From Rhizobium sp. (lineage in GTDB: Bacteria; Pseudomonadota; Alphaproteobacteria; Rhizobiales; Rhizobiaceae), in assembly GCA_019739215.1 (NCBI GenBank), contig JAHHDR010000001.1, positions 1-64,000 of the forward strand: a stretch of 64,000 nt of DNA, given 5' to 3'. Numbering within the stretch: position 1 is the stretch's first letter; every line of letters begins with the position of its first letter. The notes under the pieces were generated by a model. It saw only the letters and a program-made list of their open reading frames with translations. It ran no database searches and was not told where the DNA came from. Below, one piece after another: positions 55,584 through 64,000 of this stretch. Made by a program: the position numbers and the translations under genes.

Positions 55584-56942
55584 ATGGATCAAGTCAAAAA
55601 GGCCGGACCCGCGCTCGACGCCGCCACGCCCCGCTATACCGAAATCCTCCTCGTCGACATGAACGGCCGCCTTCGTGGCAAGCGCCTGCCGCCCGAAGCG
55701 GAGAAGAAGATCTGGTCCGGCGCGGTGCGGCTGCCCGCCTCCACCCAGTCGCTCGACATCTGGGGCGACGACAATGACGACCTGACGCAGATTTCGCTGA
55801 CGCTCGGCGATCCCGATGGCAAGGTGATCCCCGACAGGCGCAGCCATGTCCCCATGCCATGGGCGCACGAAGGTTCGAGCCAGGTGTTGGCGACGATGCA
55901 CACGCTTGCTGACGAGGTCCATTTCTGCGACCCGCGCGGCATGCTCGCCAACGTTCTGAAGCGCTACGACGCGCTCGGCCTGACGCCGGTCGTGGCCACC
56001 GAACTCGAATTCTACGTCATGGACGGCAGGAGCCGCCAGACCGGCATCCCCATGCCGCCTGCCGCTTTGACCTGCATGGGCGAAAAGAACGGCTTCCAGC
56101 TCTACGAGATGGACGCCGTCGACAACATGAGCGACTACCTCCAGACCGTCCGCGCCTACGCTGACGCCATGGGCCTGCCCGCAGACGCGACGACCGCCGA
56201 ATTCGGCGCCGGCCAGTTCGAGGTCAATCTCAACCACCGCCCGGACGCGATGGCCGCGGCCGACGACTGCATCTATCTCAAGCGCGTTGTCGAACAGGCT
56301 GCCCGCAAGTTCGGCCTCAAGTCGACCTGCATGGCCAAGCCCTATTCCGACCAGGCGGGCTCGGGGCTGCATGTCCACTGCAGCATCATCGACAAGTCAG
56401 GCACCAACATCCTCGACGCCAGAGGCGGCGATCCGGTCAAGCTCAAGTCGGTTACGGCCGGCATGCTGCAAACGATGCGCGAGACGCAGTTGCTCTTCGC
56501 ACCCTTCGCGAATTCCTACCGCCGCTTCCAGCCCGGCTCCTTCGCGCCCGTCGACGTCAACTGGGGTTTTGGCAATCGGGGCACCGCGATCCGCATCCCC
56601 GAGCGCGACGGCCCCGCCGCCCGCGTCGAACACCGCGTCGCCGGCGCCGATGCCAACCCCTATTTCCTGCTTGCCGCCATGTTGGGTGGCATGCTGCTCG
56701 GCCTCGAACAGGATCTCGACCCCGGCCCCGCCGCTACACCCGGCCAGCAGGCCGAATCGGGCGAGCGGCTGACCCACGATTTTCTGACCGCGGTCGACGT
56801 GTTCGCGGCCTCCGAATTCGTCGGCGAACTGCTCGGCCAGCAATACCAGAAGCTCTACGCCGATACGAAACGTAAGGAGGCGCTGACCTTCATGCGGACA
56901 GTGTCGGACTTTGATTACCGGACGTATCTGCCGAGGATTTGA
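55584..56942 (+). CDS. Glutamine synthetase family, gamma-glutamylputrescine synthetase-like (PuuA/SpuI)
   Basis: This 452-residue enzyme has the catalytic GS domain with ATELEFYVMDG, FGAGQFEVNLNHR, SGLHVHCSI and the Arg-rich NRGTAIRIPERDGPAARVEHRVAGADANPYF. The N-terminal beta-grasp part LVDMNGRLRGKRLPPEAEKKI is typical of the PuuA/GlnA3 group and not of ammonium-assimilating GlnA. It probably joins glutamate to putrescine. It starts at ATG 55584 and overlaps the next gene by four bases. The divergent SpuC gene supports polyamine catabolism. Confidence 0.92.
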   Translation: MDQVKKAGPALDAATPRYTEILLVDMNGRLRGKRLPPEAEKKIWSGAVRLPASTQSLDIWGDDNDDLTQISLTLGDPDGKVIPDRRSHVPMPWAHEGSSQVLATMHTLADEVHFCDPRGMLANVLKRYDALGLTPVVATELEFYVMDGRSRQTGIPMPPAALTCMGEKNGFQLYEMDAVDNMSDYLQTVRAYADAMGLPADATTAEFGAGQFEVNLNHRPDAMAAADDCIYLKRVVEQAARKFGLKSTCMAKPYSDQAGSGLHVHCSIIDKSGTNILDARGGDPVKLKSVTAGMLQTMRETQLLFAPFANSYRRFQPGSFAPVDVNWGFGNRGTAIRIPERDGPAARVEHRVAGADANPYFLLAAMLGGMLLGLEQDLDPGPAATPGQQAESGERLTHDFLTAVDVFAASEFVGELLGQQYQKLYADTKRKEALTFMRTVSDFDYRTYLPRI

Positions 56943-57652
56943 GGTTTGCCTTGAAATTCGCCTACCTCACCGAACCACCCTTCAACTATCGCGAAGCCGA
57001 TGGCACCGTGACCGGCTGCGACGTGGAACTCGCACGGCATGTTCTCGGCGAACTCGGAGAAACGTTCGAAGCGGTGGAAGCAGAATTCGCCGAACTTCTG
57101 CCGGGTCTGGGGCGGGGACGCTGGCGGATGACGACAGGACTCTTTGCGACCAGCGAACGCAAGAAACACGCTCTGTTCAGCCGCCCGATCTGGGCGCTGC
57201 CGGATGGCCTGCTTGTGGCGAAAGGCAATCCTCTCGGCCTGACCGGCTATCGTTCGTCCGCTACGGCTCGCATTCGTATCGCAGTCATCCGTGATCAGGT
57301 CCAGCATCGCGCAGCCCTCGATTTCGGAGTCACCGACGATCGGCTGGTGATCCGCGATACCTACGAACAGGCCGCCGCCGCAGTCGCCGCCGGCAAGGCC
57401 GACGCCTATGCCAGCGTTGCCCGGGCGCATACCGGCCATCTCACGCGACGCCCCGAGCTCGAGCTCGACGTCGTCACCGTTCCCGCGAGCGAAAAACAAG
57501 CCGCCCTGGGCTCATTCGGCTTTTCTCTCCACGACGCAGCGCTCTGCCGATCCATCGACGCCATCCTCGACCGCTTCATCGGCACGACGGAACACCGCCT
57601 CATGATGACCCGTTTCGGCTTCAACGATGCCGAGATCGATCTCCTCACATAA
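56939..57652 (+). CDS. Family 3 substrate-binding-like protein without signal peptide
   Basis: This 237-residue protein has the SBP_bac_3 fold: LKFAYLTEPPFNYREADGTVTGCDVELARHVLGELG, TTGLFATSERKKHALFSRPIW and VAAGKADAYASVARAH. The fold begins at the first residues, so there is no leader and the protein should stay in the cytoplasm. It starts at TTG overlapping the preceding TGA; a TTG at 56951 would be even shorter. Its stop overlaps the next start (TAATG). It lies between two enzymes with no permease gene. It may be a cytoplasmic ligand sensor or carrier rather than a transporter part. Confidence 0.85.
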   Translation: MRFALKFAYLTEPPFNYREADGTVTGCDVELARHVLGELGETFEAVEAEFAELLPGLGRGRWRMTTGLFATSERKKHALFSRPIWALPDGLLVAKGNPLGLTGYRSSATARIRIAVIRDQVQHRAALDFGVTDDRLVIRDTYEQAAAAVAAGKADAYASVARAHTGHLTRRPELELDVVTVPASEKQAALGSFGFSLHDAALCRSIDAILDRFIGTTEHRLMMTRFGFNDAEIDLLT

Positions 57653-59343
57653 TGCATTTGGAAATCCTGATGTCGCTGCCCTCTCCCATCCTGATCACCA
57701 ACGCGAAAATCCTCACCATGGACCCTGCGGCTCCCCGCGCCGAGGCCCTGCTGCTGAAAGACGGCAAGATAGCCGCAATCGGCAGCCGTTCGGATGTGGA
57801 GGCACTGGCAACGCCCGGCACACGCATCATCGACGCTGGCGGCAGCACCGTCCTGCCGGGCCTGTCGGAGAACCACCTCCATCTCTTCTCCGGTTCCGCC
57901 GAACTCGACCATCTCCAGCTCAAGGGCATCCAGGGCTTCGACGCGCTCAAGATGGCGGCGCAGGCCTATGCGGCCGACATGCCCGACGAGGTCGTGCTGT
58001 TCGGCCAGGGTGCGGACTACACGATCCTCGGCGGCGACGAACGCGTCACCCGACATCACCTCGACCGCATCATCCCGGACCGCCCCTTCGCGATTTTCGC
58101 CCCCGATCATCATACTGCCTGGGCCAACACCCCGGCGCTCGAACTCGCAGGCCTGTTGCATGGCAAACAGCTCGGGCCGGGCAATGAGGTCGTCATGGGT
58201 GAGGACGGCCTCGCCAGCGGCGAACTGCGAGAAATGGAAGCCTTCGGCCCGCTGCAATCCGCCGCCGGTTTCGACCGCTATCGCCTCGGGCTTGCCACCG
58301 GCGGCGAGCCTGACCCCTATCCCACCGGCGCCGAGTTCGAGAAGGACATATCGGTCATGCGCCGTGGACTCGACTATTGCGCCCGCCATGGCTTCACCTC
58401 GCTGCAATGCATGGACGGCAATCTCTACCAGCTCGAACTGCTGGCCGAGATCGAGAAGCGCGACGGCTTCCTGCCGCTGCGCGTCCGCATCCCGTTCCAT
58501 CTCAAGAACTTCATGCCGCTCTCCATGCTGGAGAAGGCGTCGAAGATGGCAGAGACCTACAATTCGGATTTCCTCAGTTCCGGCACGGTGAAGATGTTCT
58601 ACGACGGCGTGCTCGACAGCTGGACCGCCATCATGGTCGAGCCCTATGCCAACAAGCCGGAGTCGACAGGCGGCGAGAGCCTGTTCACACCGGACGAGAT
58701 GAAAGCTGCCGCCATCGAGATCGACCGCCGCGGCCTGCAGATCGCCGTCCACGCCATCGGCGACGGCGCGGTTCGCGCCGTTCTTGACGGCTACGAGGCG
58801 GCGCGGACTGCCAACGGTCCCCGCGACAGCCGCCACCGCGTCGAACATGTCGAGGTGATCCATCCCGCCGACATCCACCGCTTCGCCGAACTCGGCGCCA
58901 TCGCCTCCATGCAGCCGCCCCATCCGCCGGGGTCCATGGGCCTGCCGCTGGAGCCGACCGTCTCGATGATCGGGCGCGAGCGCTGGCCCTATTCCTATGC
59001 CTGGCGGACGCTGAAAGATGCCGGCGCCCATATCCCCTTCGCCTCCGACTGGCCCGTCTCGCCAATCGACCCGCTCGAAGGCATCGAGGCGGCGATCACC
59101 CGCAAGAAATGGCAGGACAGCGACCCAGACCAGAGCTTCACCCTGATGGAGGCGATCGCTGCCTACACGGTGGAAGGCGCCTATGCTGAATTCGCCGAGG
59201 ACCGGAAAGGCATGCTGAAACAGGGCTATTTCGCCGACGTCACCATTCTGGATGCGGACATGGAGGCCACCGCGCCGGAGGAGATCCACACGATCCGTCC
59301 GGCGGCGGTGATTTGCGGAGGTCGAGTGACGTTCGAGGCGTAA
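57652..59343 (+). CDS. Amidohydrolase family 3 protein (YtcJ-like)
   Basis: This 563-residue enzyme has the metal-dependent amidohydrolase fold. The HxH motif is SENHLHLFSG near residue 72, the later histidines are in QIAVHAIGDGAVRAV and HRVEHVEVIH, and the aspartate is in FASDWPVSPIDPLEGIEAAIT. The composite beta-sandwich ends GYFADVTILDADMEATAPEEI. YtcJ-like proteins have varied substrates, including N-acyl and formyl compounds. The ATG overlaps the preceding stop (TAATG); the ATG at 57670 with GGAA upstream is an alternative. It ends the polyamine-type operon. Confidence 0.9.
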   Translation: MHLEILMSLPSPILITNAKILTMDPAAPRAEALLLKDGKIAAIGSRSDVEALATPGTRIIDAGGSTVLPGLSENHLHLFSGSAELDHLQLKGIQGFDALKMAAQAYAADMPDEVVLFGQGADYTILGGDERVTRHHLDRIIPDRPFAIFAPDHHTAWANTPALELAGLLHGKQLGPGNEVVMGEDGLASGELREMEAFGPLQSAAGFDRYRLGLATGGEPDPYPTGAEFEKDISVMRRGLDYCARHGFTSLQCMDGNLYQLELLAEIEKRDGFLPLRVRIPFHLKNFMPLSMLEKASKMAETYNSDFLSSGTVKMFYDGVLDSWTAIMVEPYANKPESTGGESLFTPDEMKAAAIEIDRRGLQIAVHAIGDGAVRAVLDGYEAARTANGPRDSRHRVEHVEVIHPADIHRFAELGAIASMQPPHPPGSMGLPLEPTVSMIGRERWPYSYAWRTLKDAGAHIPFASDWPVSPIDPLEGIEAAITRKKWQDSDPDQSFTLMEAIAAYTVEGAYAEFAEDRKGMLKQGYFADVTILDADMEATAPEEIHTIRPAAVICGGRVTFEA

Positions 59344-59353
59344 GCGGACCAGT

Positions 59354-59381
59354 TTGAATTGAACGTCGACTGTGCTATTCT
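59354..59381 (+). promoter_or_regulatory. Promoter of the parDE operon, predicted leaderless
   Basis: TTGAAT (59354-59359), 16-nt spacer, TATTCT (59376-59381). The predicted start falls on the ATG at 59388, so the antitoxin mRNA may have no leader. TGTGC and GCACA flank the start region and may form the autoregulatory operator. Confidence 0.55.
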
Positions 59382-59387
59382 GTGTAC

Positions 59388-59660
59388 ATGGCAGCACAAT
59401 CCACCGACACGATGACGATCCGGTTGAGCAGTTCGGTCAAGGACAAGCTGACCGAACTCGCACAACACACGCGCCGTTCGAAGTCGTTCCTCGCGAGCGA
59501 GGCCATTGCCGACTATGTCGATCGAGAGCTAACGATCGTCGGGAGCATCCAACGCGGCCTTGAAGACATGAAAGCCGGTCGCGTAACGCCGCATGACGAG
59601 GTCATGACTGAGATTGACGAGATCATCGCCCAGTCGGAAAGCGGTAGGAAGGCCGGATGA
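59388..59660 (+). CDS. parD: Antitoxin, ribbon-helix-helix (CopG/ParD family)
   Basis: This 90-residue antitoxin has an N-terminal RHH DNA-binding domain TDTMTIRLSSSVKDKLTELAQHTRRSKSFLASEAIADYVDRE and a C-terminal acidic tail, DEVMTEIDEIIAQSESGRKAG, which would neutralise the toxin. The ATG at 59388 is preferred to a GTG at 59382. Its stop overlaps the toxin start by four bases, the usual type II layout. It probably represses its own promoter together with the toxin. Confidence 0.92.
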   Translation: MAAQSTDTMTIRLSSSVKDKLTELAQHTRRSKSFLASEAIADYVDRELTIVGSIQRGLEDMKAGRVTPHDEVMTEIDEIIAQSESGRKAG

Positions 59661-59959
59661 GGCGCATTGTCTGGTCCGATTCTGCACGGAACGAATTCAG
59701 ACAAGCCATCCAGCATATTGCCGATGACGATCCGTCGGTGGCCCGTCTTGTCCGGGATCGCATCAATGATGCCGTCGCGCTGCTTGCGAAACGTCCGATT
59801 GGCCGCCAGGGTCGAGTGACCGGAACCTATGAAAAACCGGTCTTGAGGACATCCCATATACTGGCCTACGCAATTTCCGATAGCATGCTCACGATCCTGC
59901 ATCTCATTCATTACCATCGCGATTGGCCTGAAGGGTCGTGGCCGGAAGACAGCGAGTAA
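59657..59959 (+). CDS. parE: Toxin, RelE/ParE superfamily
   Basis: This 100-residue toxin has the RelE/ParE fold: MRRIVWSDSARNEFRQAIQHIADDDPSVARLVRDRINDAV, PIGRQGRVTGTYEKPV, and the C-terminal YAISDSMLTILHLIHYHRDWP. The pattern is closer to ParE (gyrase inhibitors) than to RelE ribonucleases, because the typical RelE catalytic set is not clear. The pair may stabilise the region or act in stress. It stands between two polyamine-related operons. Confidence 0.92.
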   Translation: MRRIVWSDSARNEFRQAIQHIADDDPSVARLVRDRINDAVALLAKRPIGRQGRVTGTYEKPVLRTSHILAYAISDSMLTILHLIHYHRDWPEGSWPEDSE

Positions 59960-60084
59960 TCCCCGCATCGCCTTTTCCGATCGCTGCCGTCGGGAAATTG
60001 TTGAACGACTGCCTAGAATCCTGATTGTCAATCGCGCTGCCCTGTGGTCATCTAGCCACCAATAACAGGGAACAGCGATCAATA

Positions 60085-61182
60085 ATGACAGCGAACAACG
60101 CGATCGAAATTCGCGGCGTGTCGAAGTTCTACGGCTATGGCGAACACCGCGTCGCCGCCGTCAGTGGCGCCAATCTCGCCATCCGCCAGAATGAGTTCTT
60201 CACCCTCCTCGGCCCATCGGGCTGCGGCAAGACCACGCTTCTCAGGCTGATCGCCGGCTTCGAATATCCCCAGGAGGGCGAGCTTCTCCTGCATGGCGAA
60301 AACATCGCCGCGATGCCGCCCTACAGGCGGCCTGTCAACACCGTGTTCCAGAGCTACGCGCTCTTCCCCCACATGACGGTCGCCGACAATATCGGCTTCG
60401 GCCTCAAGATGCTGGGAAAGCCCAAGGCCGAGATCGACGCCCGCGTTGGCGATATGCTCAAGCTGGTGCGGATGGAACAGTTCGCCAAGCGCCAGACCAG
60501 CCAACTCTCAGGCGGCCAGCAGCAGCGCGTGGCGCTCGCTCGCGCGCTGGCGCCGCAGCCCAAGGTGCTGCTGCTCGACGAGCCGCTCTCGGCATTGGAC
60601 TACAAGCTCCGCAAGGACATGCAGATCGAGCTCAAGCGCCTTCAGACAGAAACCGGCATCACCTTCGTCTTCGTCACCCACGACCAGGAAGAAGCGCTGA
60701 CCATGTCGGACCGCATCGCCGTCATGTCCTCGGGCAATATCCTGCAGGTCGGCAGCCCGCGCGACATCTATGACACGCCGGCCAACCGCTTCGTCGCCGA
60801 CTTCATCGGCGAGACCAATTTCCTCAAGGGCAGGATCTCCGGCATCGACGGCGGCACCGCCTCGCTCGCGCTGCCCGCCGGCGCGACACTCCTGGCCCCG
60901 GCACCCGAGAACGCGAAAGACGGCGACGAGATCACCGTCATGGTTCGTCCGGAGCACGCCCGGCTCGCCGATGCCAGCGGCGGCGAACAACCGATCCTGT
61001 CGGGCTCGCTTGCCAACATCATCTATCTGGGGACCGACACCTATCTCAACGTCACGCTTGCCGATGGCGAGATCTTCACCGTGCGACAGCAGAACCGGCC
61101 CGGAGAGACCAGCGCCGGCAATGTCGGCGATACCGTCGGCGTCCTCTTCCCGCCCGGTGCCATCCGTGTGCTGAGGGCCTGA
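60085..61182 (+). CDS. Polyamine ABC transporter ATP-binding protein (PotA/PotG family)
   Basis: This 365-residue ATPase has Walker [11 protein letters not shown]-loop [10 protein letters not shown], signature LSGGQQQR, Walker [13 protein letters not shown] and switch [10 protein letters not shown]-terminal TOBE domain has [10 protein letters not shown]. It is the first gene of a second Pot-type importer (ATPase, two permeases, binding protein). AGGG lies some bases before the ATG. The 125-nt gap after parE shows no other gene. This operon faces the same way as the putrescine-type enzymes upstream. Confidence 0.95.
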   Translation: MTANNAIEIRGVSKFYGYGEHRVAAVSGANLAIRQNEFFTLLGPSGCGKTTLLRLIAGFEYPQEGELLLHGENIAAMPPYRRPVNTVFQSYALFPHMTVADNIGFGLKMLGKPKAEIDARVGDMLKLVRMEQFAKRQTSQLSGGQQQRVALARALAPQPKVLLLDEPLSALDYKLRKDMQIELKRLQTETGITFVFVTHDQEEALTMSDRIAVMSSGNILQVGSPRDIYDTPANRFVADFIGETNFLKGRISGIDGGTASLALPAGATLLAPAPENAKDGDEITVMVRPEHARLADASGGEQPILSGSLANIIYLGTDTYLNVTLADGEIFTVRQQNRPGETSAGNVGDTVGVLFPPGAIRVLRA

Positions 61183-61184
61183 CA

Positions 61185-62105
61185 ATGACGCCGCAGCAGC
61201 AATTGATCGAGGACGAGGGGCGGCGGGAAGTCCGCAACCGCTGGCTTCTGTCCGCTCCGGCGCTCGCCATCGTCTTCTTTGCCGCCACCGGCCCGCTCCT
61301 GATCGTGCTGCTCTATTCCTTCCTGGCCAAGGCGCCCTATGGCGACGTGATCTGGCGGCTCGACCCCACCGCCTGGTTCAGCGTCTTTCTCGAGCGCGAC
61401 ATTTTCGACGACACGCTTTCGATCGCCGACGCCCATCTTTCGATCTTGTGGCGCTCGCTGCGTCTGTCGCTCGCCACCACCATCGTCACGCTGATCTTCG
61501 GCTTCCCGACCGCCTATTTCATCGCCACGCGCAGGCAATCGACCCGCGAGATCTGGCTCTTCCTGATCACCATTCCCTTCTGGACCAACCTGCTGATCCG
61601 CACCTTCGCCATGCTGGAAGTGATCCGCAACGAGGGGCTGATCAACACGATGCTGATCAAGCTCGGCGTCATCACCAGCCCAATACAGATGCTGTTCACC
61701 GATGGTGCCATCCTCGCCGGCATGGTCTATGTCTACCTGCCGCTGATGGTCCTGCCGCTTTATGCCAGCATGGAGAAACTCGACTTCCGCCTCGTCGAAG
61801 CCGGCTATGATCTCTATGCCACGCCGTTCCAGGTGCTGCGCCGGATCATCATCCCGCTGGTCAAGCCGGGCATGATCGCAGGCTCCATCCTGGTCTTCAT
61901 CCCCTCTCTCGGCGCCTATGTCACCCCCTCGGTGCTCGGCGGCGGCAAGAACCTGATGCTCGGAAACCTGATCGAGATGCAGTTCGGCCAGGGTCGAAAC
62001 TGGCCGCTGGGGTCCGCCCTATCCGTGACCATGATGGCGATCGTCATGGTGGCTCTGCTGTTCTATGTCCGCAATGCCGGCGCGGGGAACCGCAGCCATG
62101 GCTAG
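61185..62105 (+). CDS. Polyamine ABC transporter permease (PotB/PotH family)
   Basis: This 306-residue permease has a long N-terminal cytoplasmic lead and then six helices. The PotB-type EAA loop is around DLYATPFQVLRRIIIPLVKPGMIAG. The conserved NLLIRTFAMLEVIRNEGLINTMLIKLGVI region appears near residue 145, and PSLGAYVTPSVLGGGKNLMLGNLI is diagnostic for PotB/PotH. It is two bases after the ATPase stop and overlaps the next permease gene by eight bases. Confidence 0.95.
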   Translation: MTPQQQLIEDEGRREVRNRWLLSAPALAIVFFAATGPLLIVLLYSFLAKAPYGDVIWRLDPTAWFSVFLERDIFDDTLSIADAHLSILWRSLRLSLATTIVTLIFGFPTAYFIATRRQSTREIWLFLITIPFWTNLLIRTFAMLEVIRNEGLINTMLIKLGVITSPIQMLFTDGAILAGMVYVYLPLMVLPLYASMEKLDFRLVEAGYDLYATPFQVLRRIIIPLVKPGMIAGSILVFIPSLGAYVTPSVLGGGKNLMLGNLIEMQFGQGRNWPLGSALSVTMMAIVMVALLFYVRNAGAGNRSHG

Positions 62106-62898
62106 ATCCTTCGACGTCCGCCGCCAGCGCGGCTTCACCACCATCGCGATGATCACCTTCTTCGCGCTCTATCTGCCGATTGCAGTGCTGGTCGTCTTCG
62201 CCTTCAACGCCGGCGAGAACCTGTCGCAATGGGAAGGCGTCTCCGTCCGCTGGTTCATAAAGGCCGCCGGCAATGCCCAGGTCATCGATGCCTCGCTGCG
62301 CTCGCTGCAGATCGCCATCGTCGCCGCCATCGTCGCCACGAGCTGCGCCACGCTCGCCGCCATCGCCACGACCCGCACGCCGCCCTATCGCGGGCTGACG
62401 GCAAAATATGCCTTTCTCAACGTGCCGCTGATGGTGCCGGAAATCGTAACCGCGGTGGCGCTGCTGATCGTCTTCTCGCGCATCAAGATCTGGACCGGCT
62501 ATTCGGGCCTGGGCTACCTGATCGTCGCCCACACCGCCTTCTGCATCCCCTTCGCCTACCTGCCGATCCGGGCCCGCCTCGAGAGTATGGACCTGACGCT
62601 GGAACGTGCCGCGGCCGATCTCTATGCGACACCGTTCAAGGCCTTCCGCTTTGTCACCCTGCCCTTGCTGTGGCCGGGCGTCCTGGCCGGTTTCATGCTT
62701 GCATTCGTGATCTCGCTCGACGACGTCGTCATCACCGAGTTCGTCAAGTCCGGCGGGCAGGATACGCTGCCGACCTATATGCTCGGCCAGATCCGTCGTT
62801 CGATCTCTCCGGAGGTCAATGCGATCTCGACGGCCTTCCTGGTCCTGTCGATCGCGGCCGTGACGGCCTTCTTCTTCATCAACAAGAAACGTGCATGA
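62098..62898 (+). CDS. Polyamine ABC transporter permease (PotC/PotI family)
   Basis: This 266-residue second permease has six helices. The coupling loop is ERAAADLYATPFKAFRFVTLPLLWPG, and SLDDVVITEFVKSGGQDTLPTYMLGQIRRSISPEVNA is the typical PotC C-terminal core. The start at 62098 (MARSFDVRRQRG) overlaps the PotB-type gene by eight bases. A later ATG in the overlap with the binding-protein gene shows continued coupling. Confidence 0.95.
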   Translation: MARSFDVRRQRGFTTIAMITFFALYLPIAVLVVFAFNAGENLSQWEGVSVRWFIKAAGNAQVIDASLRSLQIAIVAAIVATSCATLAAIATTRTPPYRGLTAKYAFLNVPLMVPEIVTAVALLIVFSRIKIWTGYSGLGYLIVAHTAFCIPFAYLPIRARLESMDLTLERAAADLYATPFKAFRFVTLPLLWPGVLAGFMLAFVISLDDVVITEFVKSGGQDTLPTYMLGQIRRSISPEVNAISTAFLVLSIAAVTAFFFINKKRA

Positions 62899-62918
62899 AC
62901 CACAAGAAAGGGAAAGAC

Positions 62919-63953
62919 ATGAAAAAGGGTAGGACAATTCTCGCGGCTGCCGCCATGCTGATGGCGGGCACCTCGCTCGCTCTCGCCGACGGCGAACTCA
63001 ACATCTACAACTGGGGCAACTATACCAGCCCTGAAATGATCAAAAAGTTCGAGACCACCCACAACGTCAAGGTCACGATCACCGACTTCGACTCCAACGA
63101 TACGGCGCTCGCAAAGATCCGCCAGGGCGGCCACGGCTTCGACGTCGTCATGCCGTCGCAGAGCTACATGGGCATCTGGCTTTCCGAAGGCCTCCTGATG
63201 GAGACCAACCCGGGCCAGATGGAGAATGGCAAGAACATTGCCGCCGAATGGGCCAATCCCGACTTCGATCCCGGCCGCAAATATTCCGCGCCCTGGCAGT
63301 GGGGTACCGTCGGCATCGTCGTCAATACGGATGTCTACAACGGCCCGGCCGACAGCTGGGGCCTGGTCTTCGACCCGCCGGCCGAGCTCAAGGGCAAGAT
63401 CAACGTCGTGCCGGAGATGAGCGACATCATCTATGCCGCGATCGTCTACAATGGCGGCAAGCTCTGCGAGACCGACAAGGAAATCCTGAAGAAGGCGCGC
63501 GACACCCTGGTCGCCGCCAAGCCGAGCTGGGTCGCCATGGAATATGGCACGATCGAGAAGATGGTGTCGGGTGACTTCTCCGCTGCCGTGGATTGGAACG
63601 GTTCGGCCTTCCGCCAACGCCTGCAGAAGCCCTCGATCAAGTATGTCTATCCCAAGGAAGGCTTCACCTACTGGTCCGACAACGCGGTCGTGCTGAAGGA
63701 CGCCAAGAACGTCGAGAATGCCAAGCTGTTCCAGAACTTCATCATGGATCCGGAAAACGCGGCGATGATCTCGGCCTTCGCGCGCTATGCCAACGGCATC
63801 GCCGGCTCCGAGGCTTTCATGCCGGCGGATATGAAGGGCGCACCTGAACTCAACGTGCCCGAGGACCGCAAGGCCGTGGCCGAATTCATGAAGCTCTGCG
63901 ACCCGGAAACGCAGGAAATCTATACGCGCATCTGGACGGAACTTCAGAAGTAA
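62919..63953 (+). CDS. Polyamine-type periplasmic binding protein (PotF/SpuD family)
   Basis: This 344-residue protein has a Sec leader MKKGRTILAAAAMLMAGTSLALA, cut before DGELNIYNWGNYTSPEMIKKFE. The PotF/PotD fold is shown by FDVVMPSQSYMGIWLSEGLL and SAPWQWGTVGIVVNTDVY. Acidic and aromatic residues typical of the polyamine pocket are in AVDWNGSAFR and YPKEGFTYWSDNAVV. The ATG at 62919 is preferred to the ATG at 62895 because it gives a normal leader. It is last in the operon, and a terminator follows at the window edge. Putrescine or spermidine is the likely ligand. Confidence 0.94.
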   Translation: MKKGRTILAAAAMLMAGTSLALADGELNIYNWGNYTSPEMIKKFETTHNVKVTITDFDSNDTALAKIRQGGHGFDVVMPSQSYMGIWLSEGLLMETNPGQMENGKNIAAEWANPDFDPGRKYSAPWQWGTVGIVVNTDVYNGPADSWGLVFDPPAELKGKINVVPEMSDIIYAAIVYNGGKLCETDKEILKKARDTLVAAKPSWVAMEYGTIEKMVSGDFSAAVDWNGSAFRQRLQKPSIKYVYPKEGFTYWSDNAVVLKDAKNVENAKLFQNFIMDPENAAMISAFARYANGIAGSEAFMPADMKGAPELNVPEDRKAVAEFMKLCDPETQEIYTRIWTELQK

Positions 63954-63970
63954 CCGATCCCCGACATGAC

Positions 63971-63997
63971 GGCCGCCTCACAAACCGGGAGGCGGCC
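63971..63997 (+). terminator. Candidate terminator of the second Pot operon
   Basis: GGCCGCCTC and GAGGCGGCC form a perfect 9-bp stem with a 9-nt loop, followed by ATT at the end of the window. The T tract, if any, lies outside. Confidence 0.65.
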
Positions 63998-64000
63998 ATT

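Overview
The window looks like chromosome of a Hyphomicrobiales (Rhizobiales) alphaproteobacterium, probably Phyllobacteriaceae or Rhizobiaceae. The evidence is high GC with strong third-position GC, a CpdR regulator beside an N-formylglutamate amidohydrolase, an alpha-r8 (MmgR/suhB-type) small RNA, a ROSE-like RNA thermometer before an Hsp20 gene, RIME-like intergenic repeats, and many ABC uptake systems. No phage, IS element, CRISPR array or rRNA operon was seen.

Layout. 0-6 kb: glutamate synthase gltB and the start of gltD. 6-12 kb: threonine aldolase, Hsp20, an alpha/beta hydrolase, an inositol-monophosphatase-family gene, the MmgR-like sRNA, an N-formylglutamate amidohydrolase, cpdR and tRNA-Val(GAC). 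12-17.6 kb: an exonuclease-CBS-DUF294 protein and a partner, divergent from a DUF4212/acetate-type sodium symporter pair. 17.7-25.3 kb: a CocE/X-Pro-type hydrolase in one operon with a complete dipeptide-type ABC importer. 25.4-29.8 kb: TetR regulator, two membrane proteins, a Na/Pi-cotransporter-like protein and a small ORF. 29.8-34.5 kb: a hybrid sensor kinase flanked by two OmpR-type regulators. 34.6-37.2 kb: L,D-transpeptidase, DMT exporter, MgtC. 37.2-50.5 kb: a guanidino-compound catabolic region (ureohydrolase, 2-ketoarginine-decarboxylase-like ThDP enzyme, Pot-type importer, LysR regulator, M20 amidohydrolase, DDAH-family hydrolase, FMN and FAD 2-hydroxyacid oxidoreductases). 51-53.8 kb: LacI regulator, a GATase-like protein, a metallophosphoesterase. 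54-64 kb: polyamine catabolism and uptake (SpuC-type aminotransferase, gamma-glutamylputrescine-synthetase-like enzyme, leaderless SBP-like protein, YtcJ-type amidohydrolase, ParDE, and a second Pot-type importer).

The best candidate for something undescribed is at 37-50 kb. The Pot-type importer operon and the divergent enzyme operon carry the same 36-bp composite motif (15-bp block, 11-bp gap, 10-bp block) at similar distances (about 91 and 86 nt) from their first genes, with a LysR gene between them. The enzymes could together turn an argininic-acid or other arginine conjugate into 2-ketoarginine and then to GABA and urea. Separately, a palindrome ATTATA N6 TATAAT (18 bp) stands upstream of three transcription units: the peptidase/ABC operon, the DMT exporter and the ThDP decarboxylase. 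That suggests an unseen common regulator, perhaps GntR-type.

Sequence quality. Six genes in the first 18.1 kb carry eleven frameshifts in total, and each is repaired by removing one base, mostly from a short homopolymer. None is seen in the remaining 46 kb. This looks more like insertion-type sequencing error than real decay, so the genes listed as pseudogenes may be intact in the organism.
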